Shown here piece by piece: positions 54,401-64,000 of a stretch of 64,000 bases of DNA. A program made the translations under genes and the position numbers. The stretch spans positions 29,347,241 through 29,411,240 of the forward strand of contig CM055877.1 in assembly GCA_029582165.1 (NCBI GenBank), read 5' to 3'. This DNA is from Portulaca oleracea. Its lineage: Eukaryota > Streptophyta > Magnoliopsida > Caryophyllales > Portulacaceae. Every line of letters begins with the position of its first letter. Position 1 is the stretch's first letter. The notes below the pieces were generated by a model. The model was not told where the DNA came from, searched no databases, and worked only from the letters and a program-made list of their open reading frames with translations.

Positions 54401-55757
54401 TGAACAAAGGAGCTCACGCCCTCTCAAGGAAGTTCCTTTTGTTGCATGTCCTTGATTCAAGAGTGCTTGGTTTTGAGCACCTCAAGGCCTTGTATTCGGA
54501 AGATGAAGATTTTAAGGAGATTTATGAAGCATGTCAGCAGCGGCCCCAAGGAGATTTATTCCACATTGAGCATGGGTTTCTCTTCATGGGAAACAAACTG
54601 TGCATCCCAAAGACTAGCCTACGTGAGCTTCTCATCTTGGAGGTTCATGGAGGTAGTTTGGCAGGCCACTTTGGGATCGAAAAGACTACGTTGATGATGA
54701 AGGAGCATTATTACTGGCCCAAGATGTAGAAGGACGTTGAGCACTTGGTCAAACGGTGTTCATTATGCCAACTCTCAAAGAGTCACAGCCTACCACAAGG
54801 TCTTTATACCCCACTGCCTATACCCCAAGGTCCTTGGGAAGATATCAGTCTGGATTTCATTGTTGGGTTGCCAAGGACCCAAAGAGGTAAAGATTCTATT
54901 TTGGTGGTTGTTGATCGTTTTTCAAAGATGGCACACTTTATTCCATGCCACACTACTTATGATGTTGTGAGAGTTGCTGAGTTGTACTTCCATGAGGTTG
55001 TAAGGTTACATGGAGTTCCTAAATCCATGGTTTCTGATCGTGATGCAAAGTTCTTGAGTCTTTTTTGGGTGACATTATGGAAGAAATTCGGTACCAAACT
55101 CAAGTTCAGCACAGCATGTCATCCCCAAACTGATGGCCAAACCGAGGTCACCAACAGGACTCTTGGTACACTGCTGAGGTCCTTGGTGAACAAAGACAAG
55201 AAGGGATGGGATACTTTGCTTCCTCACGCTGAGTTTGCATTCAACCGAGCTCCTAGCAAGGCTACTGGTCTGACCCATTTCAAGTAGTGTATGGGAGGAA
55301 TCCAATCACCCCTATGGATTTGGCTCCCATAATTACCTCAACCAGGTTCAGCCATGCTGCTAGTGTAAGAGCCAAGGAGATTCAGGAGCTACACCAACAT
55401 GTCCGAGAAAAGATAGCCAAGTTCAATGAGAAAGCTTCAAATTTGGCTAACAAAAGTAGAAGAAAGGTGGTTTTCCAACCTCGAGATCTCGTGTGGATCA
55501 ATCTCAGGAAGGATCGTTTTCCATCTAAGAGGAAGGGCAAGTTGGCTCCCAGGGCAGATGGTCCTTTTGAAGTGTTAGAGAAGGTGGGAGACAATGCCTA
55601 CAAGCTGTCACTTTCAGATGATTATGGAGGAAGTGCTACATTCAATGTTTATGATTTGAAGCCTTACTATGCTGAAGGAGACGAGATACCAAGTTTGAGG
55701 GCCAACTCTTCGCAACTTGGGGGGATGATGGGTATCAGCCTCCACAAATACAGTTGA
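51424..55757 (+). pseudogene. Inner Ty3 gag-pol, intact catalytic sites but three stops and one frameshift
   Basis: Start ATG at 51424, 65 bases after the primer-binding site. One frame runs to 55287 with TAA at 51457, TAA at 51997 (a CAA-to-TAA change by comparison with relatives) and TAG at 54727; a frameshift near 55285 leads to the last 150 codons. Domains: gag with FLPASYLKNNYLKLQQLVQG; CCHC CFRCQGLGHISSEC (52312-52353); protease IIDGKSCTNAAS (about 52610); RT with KIDLRSGYYQI and Tyr-Phe-Asp-Asp at 53656-53667; RNase H Asp in VECDASG, Glu in YDKEFYAI, Asp in HSDHEALK; integrase His/Cys finger at 54640-54770, core Asp in SLDFIVGLP, Asp in VSDRDAKF, Glu in GQTEVTNR. The C-terminal domain overlaps the 3' LTR. 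Ribosome readthrough apart, it is not functional. Confidence 0.9.
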
Positions 55758-56766
55758 TTCACGAGTGTTATCACTTGGTGGGCATAATTAAGAAGGGAAT
55801 TCGTGCAGAAGGAGGCCAAGGACATTCACCCTATGTGATGTCCTCACTGCTTATCTCCATATCTCAACGATGAAGGTCATTCGATGTCCTGCATGGCTGT
55901 TCTACTTTTGACGTACGCTAAGGTACTTTATCTGAACAACGGCAAAGGTCCTTTACCTTGGGCAGCCTTGATATTTTGGCGATCTTTCCGGGGTATTTTG
56001 GTCTTCTCTCAGGAGGTCAGGCTTTCCCATATACTCTTCAAGCTCCTTGCTGAGTTCCCGCCATTTTGGAACAAAACCACTTGTGTTTCTTCACTTGTCT
56101 TGCATGGATTGGAGTCTAAGTGAATGAAGATCCACCAATGAAGAAGTGCCAAGTGGAGGGCTGTGATCATCCTTGGTTGATCCAATGATGGTCGAGAACT
56201 TTATGGAGAAGAAATGTATTAGCTTTAATCATTTGTAATTAGCTTAATTAACCACGTTTAGGATGTTTCTTCGTCATTAGGAACGTCACCCTAGTTAGTT
56301 TGAGCTCCTTGCTTGCTTGCTTGGCTGCCTTTCCCTTTGTTTCAGCCGAGTATATGTACCATTGTATTGGCTACTTCATTTCATATCTTACGAAATACAA
56401 ACCCCCAAAGAAAGCTTTGAGCTTCTTCGTTTGTGAGTTTCTCAAACTCTCGTTTCCACTCCAGTATCTAGACTTAGCCGTCTAGTGGTGTTGTGTGGAC
56501 TTGTTGTGATCTCTTTTGGAAGGTGATTCAATTTTGTAACCAAACGAGGTCCTTCAAGCTTGCCCAGGTATTCATTTCACTTGAAGGTGTTTAAGTACTG
56601 TAACAAGTGAGATAATACTTGATCTATCCTTTCATTGATTTGTTTTTCGTTCCTTGATGCTTACTGCATCACAGTTGTTGTGGTTAATTGTTGACTGAGA
56701 GATTGGTGTCTTTGTGGTGTTATAAGCTTGTTGAATTCAGTGCCTTTAGCGAGCTTATATACATCA
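55726..56766 (+). repeat. Inner Ty3 3' LTR, 1,041 bp
   Basis: TGATGGGTATCAGCC...CTTATATACATCA. A purine tract AACTTGGGGGGA (55714-55725) precedes it and lies within the pol reading frame. Confidence 0.95.
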
Positions 56767-57081
56767 CTCACGAGGATGCTTCTAGAATTGAGGATTTCAA
56801 GATCTCCCACTTCCCAAGCCATGAACTCTCGATCAATGACTACATTGAAGAGTTCAATCACCTTATGAGAGCTGGGGTTGAGAAGACGAGCTACTTCGGA
56901 GGTCAACATCCTATCTTCTTCAAGAACTCATATACATTCAAGAAGGGTGGGGTGATGAGTATGATTGTCTTGGACCTTTAAGAGCCACTCTACTTTGGAA
57001 TATTGATTCATGAGCCTCACATTGGATTCTACCCCCAAGAGTTGAGGGCAACTCTTCTCAAACAACTTAACAAGGGGAGTC
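56767..57081 (+). other. Outer Ty3 internal sequence between the inner element and its own 3' LTR
   Basis: Continues the outer element. It reads SINDYIEEFNHLMRAGVEK near 56835-56890, a gag-like phrase, although gag should lie upstream; this suggests rearrangement or deletion in the outer element. It ends in the polypurine tract AACAAGGGGAGTC. Confidence 0.55.
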
Positions 57082-57752
57082 TGATCCATATTTCCTAAAG
57101 GTCCTTAACATCGGAAAAAAAAAATAACGAAAGTGGGTCCAAGTTATTTTCCTTCAAGTCAAGCTCGGGTCGCTTTTGAAGCACCAAATTGATCGTCGAG
57201 GAAGCGTAGGGGTGTTTTGATCATTACACAAGGGTCGGGATTGAACCATGGAGGGTCACGTCAAGCCCCGAAATCCAACCTTGAGGAGGCTAGGAAGAAG
57301 TCATGAGGGACTTTTGATGAAGCTTTTAGATTTAGACTCAAAATTTCACTCATTTGGAGAATTTGTAATAATGGGTTTTCAAACGCTAATCAATGAAAGT
57401 TAATCATTTGGGTGGAAATTGCTTGGTGATTTTTTTCTCGGTGAGTAGGTGTTCTTCCTCTACTCTTAGTGAGATTTCTTGGGTGTTTCAAGACTCTTTG
57501 CTTGTGGAAGGTCCTTGTCCAAGTGATTGAACATCTTAGTTCAATTGGGTGAGTGATTACTCTTTACAATTGTACGTCCATATCCCTTTTAATTCTTGTT
57601 GTGTTTGTTGTTCATCTCCAAAACCCCAAGACCCTAAAAATTAGTTTAGTTTTATGAGTTCTAAATTGGGGTTTTCTCAAACCCTAAGTAGTTAGTGGAT
57701 CATTGGCCTCCCATATTTATCCATTCGAAGGATCCCCGAGTTTCACGGAACA
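57082..57752 (+). repeat. Outer Ty3 3' LTR, 671 bp
   Basis: TGATCCATATTTCC...TTTCACGGAACA, pairs with 47571-48235. Confidence 0.9.
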
Positions 57753-58605
57753 AAACTCGTCACATGGAAATTAACGGTGTTTTTAATTCAGTCAATTATG
57801 ACCCACCATGTGTCAAAATTAATTATGGTGAATCATTTAATTATAAATTAAATGATATTATATTTTGGGCAATTAAATTATGTCATGTGTCATGGATGAC
57901 ACATAAATATTTGTCCTTTTTTTAAAGCAGTTAAATGGGCCCAAAGGCTACCTTGATTCTCTATAAATAGAGACAATTGTCCTTCATTTAAAGAGTTGAA
58001 AAACATCCAAAGAAGACTAAAAAGCTCTCATATTCTCTCTCTCGTGAAGACAAGAAGCACAACAAAGTTTAAGTTCATGCCATTCATTCGTGGGAGATCA
58101 AACCGCTTCCTCTTGATCGTGATCAAGTCTCTACAACCGTCATTCAAGACCACATTCATCCAAGAATATATTCACTCAAGACTATATTTATCCAAGATCA
58201 TATTCATCCAAAACCATACACATTCAAGACTCGTTCAAGTTCATTCAAGGAGATCGAAACGGAGGAGTTACATTTTCATTTTGTAACAAATACATAGAGA
58301 TTGTATCCAAAATCCTTTGAAATTAATATAATTATATTTGTTCACTAAATTCTCGTCTTTTTTTACTTTAGACCCGAAAATTTGTGTTTACATGGACAAA
58401 TCAATCAGGATTGCTAGAGTACTTAGAATATATATTTCATGCACCCAAAGAATGAGTCCAAAAATTTGGTAGTGAACAATTATAATAATAAGACTGAACT
58501 ATTATTCTGGAAGTGAACAATTATAATAATAAACGTGAAAAATTTAATATATATGAGTGAATAATCATAATATTTGGAGCATATGCTTTAGGTGCAATTA
58601 ATAAA

Positions 58606-58975
58606 GGAAAATTGGAAAAAAATAATCCAAACTTTGAGGGTATTGAAAAAAAATAATCCGAACTTGTAACATTATTAGAGATGAGCTGAACTTTAACCTC
58701 TATTATTTTTAGCATACCTAGTTAAATTCGTCTGAAAAGTGACATGGTTGTGGCGATATTATACTTGAAACTTTTGCAGCTCAAAAGCAAGTTAAAAGTA
58801 TGTTCCACATGTAATATCGTCACACTTACGTCACTTTTCGGAGGAGTTTAACTAGGTGGTGGATGTTAAGAAAAATAGGATTTAAAGTTTAGCTCATCTC
58901 TAACAAAATCGTAAGTTTAGATTATTTTTTTTCAATGTCCCCAAGGTTTGAATTATTTTTTTCCAATTTCCCATA
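58606..58975. mobile_element. Miniature element with about 170-bp TIRs
   Basis: Left arm from 58606 (GGAAAATTGGAAAAAAATAATCC...) is complementary to the right arm ending 58975 (...GAATTATTTTTTTCCAATTTCCC). Shared inner words include TTAGAGATGAGCT(G/A)AACTTTAA and GAAAAGTGAC, the latter like the element at 19558, so the two may be related. A target duplication is not clear. No ORF. Confidence 0.7.
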
Positions 58976-59507
58976 TTACAATCTTGATTTGTGCTAATTG
59001 CGACGCAACATTCGCCTGATATCTTCACCTACCTTTGATTATATACGTGATGTGAATCACATACCAAACCTTCTAATTATTAGGTTAGGCTTTGCTACCC
59101 TTATCAGAATCGGATCGATGGATTTCAAATATAGTATTTTCTCAAGTAGGACAATTGCAAGTTGTTATACATCAACAACTCCCAAATAGGCCAACTTTTA
59201 GAAGATGATTTCCTTGATTCATTTATTTCATCCACTCTAATTAGGCTATTTAATTCAATAATAAAGTATCTTAATTCTATACAGCTTTTTATTTATGTAA
59301 ACTACTGTCACTGTGGGATATTTCTTAAATATTTTGCACTACTATTCAAACTATATATAATAGTATACATTTAATTTGAAGCAAATTGAATGATATAAAT
59401 GAATCATATAGGTACAATACCAAACATGAAACATAAAATGTATAGAATTATATATTTATCGTTAAAATTTTAAATCTTTAAAACACGTATAAAATATGCC
59501 AATGAAT
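58976..59507. other. Gene-free DNA
   Basis: AT-rich; short frames at 58998-59189 and 59162-59374 show no motif. Nothing else seen. Confidence 0.5.
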
Positions 59508-59583
59508 TTTTCTTTTTTTTTCAAAGGAGACCAAGCAACAACAACACAACAAAGAACAAAAATAATACAATACAAACCCAAAC

Positions 59584-60638
59584 CTAAATAATAGATCCAA
59601 GAGATCGACTTGCCCTCTTGGCCATGCGGTGTGCCGGATGCACAAGTTGCCTAGGAACTTTCTGAACCTTCTGTGCTTCGATTTTCTTCATTGCATTGAT
59701 ACAATCGAGAACCAGAGCTCGGCACTCCACCGAAGCTCTATTGGGTTTTGACAAAAAATCAGTTGCCACAGTCGAATCCGTCCAAATCATAACACTGGCT
59801 AAACTCCTCCTATCTGCTCCTCCAACGCCTTCCTAATGCCCAGAATCTCGCAGAAGGCACTTGAAGCCCCTTTTCCCCTTCTGACGCCGTGTCCCCATTG
59901 TCGCCCTTGAACCATGTACACCCAAGCAGCTGCTGCATTCCTAGAATCCATACACCACGCCCCATCCACAACAAAAACCCCGGGGTCTATTAAACCTTCT
60001 TCCTCACCCCAACTCATGTCCACTATTTTGTCGCCTCCTATCCTCCCAGTACCTGTCTTCCCTCCTTCCTCAATCCCCTTCCCTTCCCACCATAATCGGA
60101 CCTCCTCCCGCACCTTCCTAATAACCCCTTCCAACATTTGTTGAGAGACACTCTCTTGCCTAATGCATGCAGCGTTTCTAGCTTTCCAAATCGCCCACAT
60201 CGTAGCAACAAACTCCCTCGGCTGCCCCCAATCATCCTCTTTCTTCTTGGAGAGAAGCAAGATCCACCCTCTTAACCACTCCCACCAACCAATATATGGA
60301 TTGACGTCCGAACATATCCCCAAAGTGCTCCCTTTCCACATATGTTTTGCTATAATGCATCCCCTAAACATATGCTCAACATCTTCCCTCACCCCACCAC
60401 ACCAGCACGCCATATCTTCAGAAAACTTCCTCTTGACCCTATTAACCCCCGTTGGGAGCGCATCCACAGCACAATGCCACAAGAAAGTTTTCCATTTTGC
60501 GGGCATGTTAGCGTGCCATATTTTCCTCCAGCACTTTTTGTCCAGTTTTGTAGGCTGCTTGACACCCACTTCCTTCTGCAGAAGAGTATAGTACCCATCC
60601 TTGACTGTGTACTTGGCGGATGTTGGCCCCGGCCACAC
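59584..60638 (-). pseudogene. LINE zf-RVT and RNase H domains
   Basis: zf-RVT: CWRKIWHANMPAKWKTFLWH, CWCGGVREDVEHMFRGC (60640-60330). RNase H: VVDGAWCMDSRNAAAAWVYM (first Asp), FCEILGIRKALEEQ (Glu, about 59815-59850), then after a frame break MIWTDSTVATDFL (second Asp, about 59770). The end matches the RVT_3 RNase H of dicot L1 elements. Frame break near 59795. Confidence 0.85.
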
Positions 60639-60806
60639 CAGTATATCCTCATTCTCTTGTTGTGGAGGATAGACTTGCTCAATATCTTCAATGGTTTTTC
60701 TTGTGAAAACTTGTCTAAGGAGATCCCATCTCCACTCTACCCGACTACATTCCTTCTAACAGCCAATGAATCCACCTTGAGCTGTTGAACACGATCCTCC
60801 TGGCCT

Positions 60807-62930
60807 TCATTTACTTGAATAGAGTCCCCCCAGAACCCACCTACTATTCATAACCGGGATCCTGTTTTCTATTCCCACGCTCCACCTGAACATATCCCTC
60901 ACACTGCCCACAACTTTTGTTAACCCCCGCCAGGTGCTTGAACACCCCGCTGGAGCCTTATAATCCAGGTCCTTCTCAACAGGTGAGATTGTTCCATATT
61001 TTGCCTTCCTAATTTTTGAAATCAGAAGGTCTTGGTGAGCGTAAACTCTCCAAGCTTGCTTTAACACCAGAGCTTTATTGTACACTCCCACATGGCAAAT
61101 GCCCAGACCCCCCCGCCCCTTTAGGGATAACACAGTTTCCTTGTTCTTCCAGTGCACAGATCTTGTACCATCCGTCTTCCCCCACAGGAAACTCACAATA
61201 CAAGCATTAATCTTTTCAATGATATTGTTTGGAATTAAGTACACACAAATGATATGCTGGTGAAGGGCAACCAAAACAGCATTAATAAGAACAACCTTCC
61301 TTGCCATTGAAAGCATTTTGAACTTCCAATTATCCAGGCGTTTTTTAACCTTCTCAATCATAAAACCGAATTGATCAGACTGATTCCGCTGCATTGTTAT
61401 TGGTACCCCGAGGTATTTTTGGAAGTATCCTCCTTCCGGGTACCCAAAGATCACTTCCATTCCCTCCTTGTCCTCTGTTGGCGCCCCCTTTGGAAAAACA
61501 AATGGACGATTTACTAAGATTGATAATTTGACCTGATGCATGGTTGTACCTGTCAATAGAGTTCTTCAACGCCAGACAGGAAGCAGCTTCCAACTCTGTA
61601 AAGCCGCAAAAAACAAGTGAGTCACTGTAGGCGCTCCCCTCGCTATTGATATCCCCTGCACACCTTCCTTAGTAATGGCTGCCGACAAAGCTTCCATACA
61701 CAGGATAAAAAGATAAGGAGATAAGGGATCCCCTTGTCTTAAGTCGGCTAACGGTTGGATCGTTTCCGACTGAACACCATTAACTAACACTAAGTAGCGA
61801 ACAGTGGTCACACACCGCATCAACAGCCGTACCCATTTTTCCGGGAAGTTCATTTTCTGGAACACTGCTTCCAAAAAGTCCCATTGAATCCTATCATAAG
61901 CCTTGCTCATATCCACTTTCAAAGCAGCAAATTGTTTTCCCCTCCTTTTGTTGGCCAAGAAGTGGAGGATTTCATGAACCACAAGAATATTATCCTCTTT
62001 GAGACGTCCAGGAACAAACGCCGATTGAGTTTTGGAGACCAACGACCCAATAATCAACCTTAACCTATCCACCAGGCACATTGCAATTATCCTGTAAAGC
62101 ACGTAACAGAGGCTAATCGGACAGAAACCACTTACCTGCTGTGCCTCTGGCTTCTTCTTAAGGAGGAAGATATTCGTGTTATTAATCTCCCCAACGAATT
62201 TCCCTTCATTTACGCCATCCAGAACCGTCTCAACCACCTGATCCCCTATGACCTCCCAGTATTGTTTGAAGAACTCCGATGGAATGCCATCTGGACCAGG
62301 ACTTTTCCCCCGCTTTAGATGTCGGATGACTCACTCCACATCACTCCTTTGAAAAGGCCTCAATAGGGTTTGAACTTCCACCTCTGAAAGAGATTTATTG
62401 ATACCTCCAACCACTTGGTTCATGGATCTGCGACGTAGAGCCGGCATCACTTGCTTGGGGCGGAAAAGCCCAGAATACTCCTCGACGAAAGCCTCCAAGA
62501 TTTGGGCCTCATCAAAAGTGACGAGCCCACTTTTTAACTGCAAGCTATTTATTCGGTTATACACCTGCCTCCTTTTGACCTGACCGAAAAAAAACGCAGT
62601 GTATTGATCCCCAAGCCCAGCCCACTGCAGTTTACTTTTGTGCGCCCAAAACTCATGGACCCCACTTATTAAGGCCACCAAATTTTGCTCCTTGGTGAAT
62701 GCATGAGCAACTGCCGAACCACTCATACCAAATTTTGCTAAAATGTCCTGGCTCTCTTGAAGTCCCTGTAAAGCATTATGCACAACATCCATTTTTTTGT
62801 TTTTACACTCTCCATTGGATATAGTGTCATTTTGAATTTTCATCAAGTATAGTCGGCTAGTACTAAACTTATTATATTTGTTGGGGAGATCCAAGGAGGG
62901 ATCCCACTTCAACCAAGGTCCATGGTACAC
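60807..62930 (-). pseudogene. LINE reverse transcriptase, catalytic motif deleted
   Basis: 62930-62331 is the linker before RT (QVKRRQVYNRINSLQLKSG). RT proper at 62237-61566: VSGFCPISLCYVLYRIIAM, KTQSAFVPGRLKEDNILVVHE, motif A LKVDMSKAYDRIQWDFLEAV (Asp kept), LRQGDPLSPYLFILCMEALS. Where Phe-Ala-Asp-Asp should follow THLFF, the text jumps straight to LEAASCLALKNSIDRY, so the box is deleted with a frame change at about 61580-61610. 61556-60807 continues with LGVPITMQRNQ and SFLWGKTDGTRSVHWKNKE, the post-RT region of plant L1. Confidence 0.85.
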
Positions 62931-63236
62931 AAGTTAAGTGAGGTTTCATCTTAATATAAATTGGTGTTAAGAGGAGTATCCCACTTGACATATATACCAT
63001 GTCTTTTCTCTTAATTTTTCGATGTGGGACATTTTTACTCATGGGTGAACTATAAAGAACATTGGCATCAAAGTAATACTAATATTTAGTTGATAATAAA
63101 AAAAAAAACACACAAAACACATACTCTTGGAATAAGAATTTATTTGAATTACTTCCGAATGGAGGGACAGTCATACTCGAAAATATTTCCAATTGCATTG
63201 GCTCCAATAAATAGAAATATTTCCTTGTATTATGGC
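62931..63236. other. Gene-free DNA
   Basis: Contains CGATGTGGGACA and an A-run (63100-63110). Nothing recognisable. Confidence 0.5.
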
Positions 63237-63758
63237 TAGACCTGTCAATTCGGACGGGCGGGTTACGGGTCGGTCGTATATCGGGTTCGGGTAAATAGGA
63301 GTCGGGTGTACTTCGGTTTCGGGTAAATACGGGCGGTGTATTTCGGTTTTGGCCGGGTCAACCCAACGGGTTATGATTGCGACCTTTTTTCATTATTTTA
63401 AAAAAATTGTCTATAAATATTATTTTTGGTACTATGTACATAATAAAATACGATTATCTTCTAGTACCGATAGATTATTGTAAATGTTTCAACTTAAATT
63501 AAAGAAATGATATATGAATGAGTTGCGGTTATAGTTTAATAGTCATGAATTCCAACGAAAAGCCATATATTTTAATGGATTTGAACGTAAAAAATAAAGT
63601 TTCCGGTCAAACAGGGGGGTCGAGTTTGACCCGCTAATTTGCAGGTTTTTCGGGTTTGGTATATTTCGTATCGGGTCGAAAAAATCATGTTTAAAACCCA
63701 GAATTTTCGGACGGGTCCGAGTCGAATTTTCGGGTTGGGTCAAAGATTGACAGGTCTA
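63237..63758. mobile_element. hAT-like miniature element
   Basis: Perfect terminal inverted repeats TAGACCTGTCAAT (63237-63249) and ATTGACAGGTCTA (63746-63758). Subterminal GGGTCGG/CGGGTT words abound on both sides, as in plant hAT miniatures. The 8-base flanks ATTATGGC and GTTATAGC agree at six positions, a decayed 8-bp duplication. No ORF. Confidence 0.75.
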
Positions 63759-64000
63759 GTTATAGCCTATCACTCAGAAATATTTCAGAGTGTACCTGTC
63801 CACACTTGCCCCCTCGGAAAATTTTAAAAGTGTGATAGCTTTAATTAGGAAACATTTATGCGACTAAATGTGTCAAACACTTTGGAATTTTCTGAAGGAT
63901 ATGTCATTTCACTCGACTAAAAATTCATATTCTCTCTCAGATTCAACTTGGACATACCCCTTTTGAGTGCTAATTCAATGTAGTTTTGTACTCAGAATTT
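63759..64000. other. Gene-free DNA
   Basis: Nothing recognised. AATTTTCTGAAGGAT and CTCGGAAAATTTTAAAAG are loosely inverted but too short to call. Confidence 0.4.

Larger units (their letters stand above)
50302..56766 (+). mobile_element. Inner Ty3/gypsy element, CRM-like chromovirus, 6.5 kb, nearly complete
   Basis: 5' LTR 50302-51343, primer-binding site TGGTATCAGAGC 51348-51359, gag-pol 51424-55757, 3' LTR 55726-56766. Flanks CTCAA and CTCAC share four of five bases. The LTRs are 1,042 and 1,041 bases and differ at few sites. Pol runs into the 3' LTR and ends in Leu-Arg-Ala-Asn-Ser, and the LTR starts TGATG, both as in CRM-type elements; a classical chromodomain is not visible. It sits in the outer element, at 50302. 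Confidence 0.9.
47571..57752 (+). mobile_element. Outer Ty3/gypsy element, non-autonomous, with AAACT target duplication
   Basis: 5' LTR 47571-48235, primer-binding site TGGTATCAGAGC at 48238-48249, gag/protease remnants to 50290, an inserted second Ty3 element (50302-56766), 315 further internal bases, polypurine tract AACAAGGGGAGTC (57069-57081) and 3' LTR 57082-57752. Identical AAACT flanks at 47566-47570 and 57753-57757 prove one insertion event. RT, RNase H and integrase are missing from its own sequence. Confidence 0.9.
47535..58391 (+). repeat. Copia-like 3' LTR (about 670 bp) split by a 10.2 kb insertion
   Basis: The left piece 47535-47570 (TGTAAAAGGC...AAAACT) and right piece 57758-58391 (CGTCACATGG...GTGTTTACA) join into one LTR with TGTAAA/TTTACA ends once the inserted element and one AAACT copy are removed. 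The right piece has a TATA box CTATAAATAG at 57962-57971 and repeated CATTCAAGA/CATCCAAGA leader words at 58140-58245. Confidence 0.65.
59508..62930 (-). mobile_element. L1-type LINE with C-terminal RNase H, 5' truncated
   Basis: The minus strand reads RT N-terminal linker, RT, zf-RVT, RNase H and a poly-A tail (T-run at 59509-59522). The endonuclease part is missing beyond 62930, so the copy is 5' truncated, as LINEs often are. Confidence 0.85.

Noticed and set aside
60163..60788. Plus-strand frames of 142 and 148 codons
   Set aside because: Antisense to the LINE zf-RVT/RNase H region, which has clear motifs on the minus strand.
63639..63827. 62-codon frame at the right end
   Set aside because: Lies across the end of the hAT-like miniature element; no motif.

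Overview
This window is a gene-poor, repeat-dense stretch of a flowering-plant nuclear genome. I found no ordinary host gene. Almost everything that can be recognised is a transposable element: Ty1/copia and Ty3/gypsy LTR retrotransposons, two L1-type LINEs, a CACTA transposon relic and several small inverted-repeat elements. Five intact or near-intact primer-binding sites read TGGTATCAGAGC (initiator tRNA-Met, usual in plant retrotransposons). The dicot-like AT-rich spacers, plant telomere-like CCCTAAA words, a plant mobile domain (PMD) gene and a Sirevirus-like copia all point to a plant, probably a eudicot, in pericentromeric or other heterochromatic DNA. The species cannot be named from the sequence.

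Layout. 1-3247: a large LTR in plus orientation. 3248-5517: a minus-strand LTR element with a non-coding internal part. 5518-6850: minus-strand end of a Ty3 element with a dead reverse transcriptase. 6860-12114: 3' part of a plus-strand Ty3 element (Tat-like by architecture) that carries a five-exon PMD gene in antisense, then a polypurine tract and a 1.5 kb LTR; this part is studded with AAACCC...GGGTTT palindromes. 12115-14800: 5' end of a minus-strand LTR element of the same family as 1-3247. 14800-22146: non-coding DNA with long-TIR miniature elements, a 22-bp minisatellite inside an inverted-repeat element, and a hAT-like remnant. 22147-34194: a minus-strand LINE split by an 8.4 kb copia element and by an 86-bp solo LTR. 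34195-43018: a plus-strand Ty3 element interrupted by a 4.9 kb minus-strand non-autonomous Ty3 element with a 792-codon ORF. 43019-45975: CACTA relic. 47535-58391: a copia 3' LTR split by a Ty3 element (47571-57752) that is itself split by a CRM-like Ty3 element (50302-56766). 58392-64000: a long-TIR element, a second minus-strand LINE and a hAT-like miniature element.

How it fits together. The order of insertion can be read from the nesting and from target-site duplications: LINE, then copia (CCCT + A/C) and the mini solo LTR (GTTTG); copia LTR, then outer Ty3 (AAACT), then inner Ty3 (CTCA + A/C). The pol genes are broken by a few stops and frameshifts, often at catalytic boxes. The features most worth attention are the palindrome family at 8.9-11.9 kb, the intron-containing antisense PMD gene, and the long open frame of the 35-40 kb non-autonomous element, which has lost its reverse-transcriptase catalytic residues yet stays open for 792 codons.
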